Assembly: GCF_016086655.4 (NCBI RefSeq)
Contig: NC_052135.2
Location: 23,650,363 to 23,714,362 of the forward strand
Length of the DNA stretch: 64,000 bases
Reading direction: 5' to 3'
Source of the DNA: Lepeophtheirus salmonis
Taxonomy: Eukaryota > Arthropoda > Copepoda > Siphonostomatoida > Caligidae
The position numbers and the translations under genes were made by a program. Shown here piece after piece: positions 63,100 through 64,000 of the stretch. The notes beneath the pieces are model-generated. The model saw nothing but the letters and a program-made list of their open reading frames with translations. It was not told the origin of the DNA and did no database searches. Positions within the stretch are counted from its first letter, which is position 1. Every line of letters begins with the position of its first letter.

Positions 63100-64000
63100 T
63101 TATATATATAGTGTACATATGATTCAATTGTAGTATGGGCATAATCGTTATTATATTAAATGCCCTATGCCGTGCCATAAATTGGGTACTCTTTTTTTTT
63201 GACATACATATGTAGTAGTTTGTTAGGTTACTCGATTTAATCATAAGTTTAAACATGATTGGAGGGAAAAAACATGCTCATTATATATTTTTGAATAACG
63301 CTATTTTCTTCTTTAGTAGGTTTTAATTGATCCATTTATACTCAATATTAGAGATGTATTCGTTTCAAAATTGTATTGTCTGGTCATAAATCCCAGGGGT
63401 GCAAATACCATCTCATGAAATACATTTTGCTTGATGACGTTATACTACTATGAGAAAGGGACGTCATCATAATTCTATATTATAATATTTATAAAAATAA
63501 ATACTTTAATCAAGCCTAAAGAAAGATTAATGCAAAACTATTTTTGTGGTTGTGGACTGTTCCAATTAGTATATTTTGGTATTCCGATCCTTTATGTAGC
63601 AGTACCAGGTACTGACATATTTAAAAAAGTACTATACTAAATTGCTATTGAAACTAGAGCTTCTTACGAAATTACGTTACAAAATATTGGCCCATTGATT
63701 AAGTAACCACCAAAATTGCACATTCTTTTAAAAAAGGGAAGATAATTTTTTTTGAAAGTCATCCTCATTTAGCCTCCTACATAAAACAAAAATCCTGCTA
63801 TCTTGGCATTCAAATTCCCCTTGCCAACAGTATTGTTTATTTTTTTAGTCGCAAAAGTATTGAAATACGGATACCAATAACAAAAATATTGGTATTTCAA
63901 CAAAACTAGTTTTAACAACTATATCAATTAAATACACTTAAAACTTTACAGAACCAATTAAATTGATATGCTAAGTGCTTAAGAGTAATTCAATTAAAAA
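63100..64000. other. AT-rich stretch without recognisable feature
   Basis: No gene, RNA or repeat copy could be supported. Confidence 0.45.

Noticed and set aside
1..64000. Prokaryotic features such as operons, ribosome binding sites or CRISPR arrays
   Set aside because: Composition, absence of long frames and the transposon content indicate metazoan nuclear DNA.

Overview
This window looks like AT-rich nuclear DNA from a metazoan, and I find no host gene in it. By eye about seven bases in ten are A or T. Stop codons are dense in all six frames, and the longest open frame is only about 105 codons. I see no tRNA, rRNA, bacterial signal or CRISPR array. The repeat style suggests a caligid copepod such as a salmon louse: many TIR-bearing short elements, ATGTATGT tracts, and a four-copy family carrying GTCCAAATCGGTCT. 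That species guess is an impression from memory and was not tested by any search. The stretch could be intergenic, or it could lie inside a very long intron.

What the window does hold is a dense layer of decayed DNA transposons, mostly short non-autonomous elements that I grouped by reading copies against each other. Family A has nine copies (4593-4846, 10910-11320, 11327-11756, 15466-15872, 22597-23043, 26088-26524, 30744-31111, 51194-51507, 57038-57470). Two copies keep terminal inverted repeats of the CAGTGATGAAAATCC type and are flanked by imperfect 8-bp target duplications, which points to the hAT superfamily. Family B has five copies with TIRs, Family C four copies, Family D two, Family E four copies with TTAGTGTT ends, and Family N two copies with TTAGGGTGGCCCAT-type ends.

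The coding remnants come from selfish elements. They are an internally deleted Tc1-like element with a recognisable transposase core (57740-58188), a mariner transposase C-terminus (6209-6440, minus), a probable 5' end of a Tc1/mariner element (30000-30230, minus), and a GC-richer block that reads like the 3' part of an L1-type non-LTR retrotransposon (23340-24180, minus). Single elements with TIRs lie at 25702-26084 (mariner-like), 59805-60271 (TIR about 62 bp) and 61415-62009 (TIR about 30 bp).

Region by region: 1-10 kb holds families A, B, C and N plus the mariner fragment. 10-17 kb holds three A copies, two of them inverted and almost touching, and one N copy. 19-36 kb holds C, D, A and B copies, the L1-like block, the mariner-like MITE and hAT-like termini. 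36-51 kb is mostly featureless apart from B copies and a short tandem repeat. 51-64 kb holds A, E, the Tc1 relic and the two TIR elements. No genes act together here. The visible biology is repeated insertion, nesting, internal deletion and decay of transposons. I found no sign of a new functional system such as a defence, biosynthetic or regulatory module.
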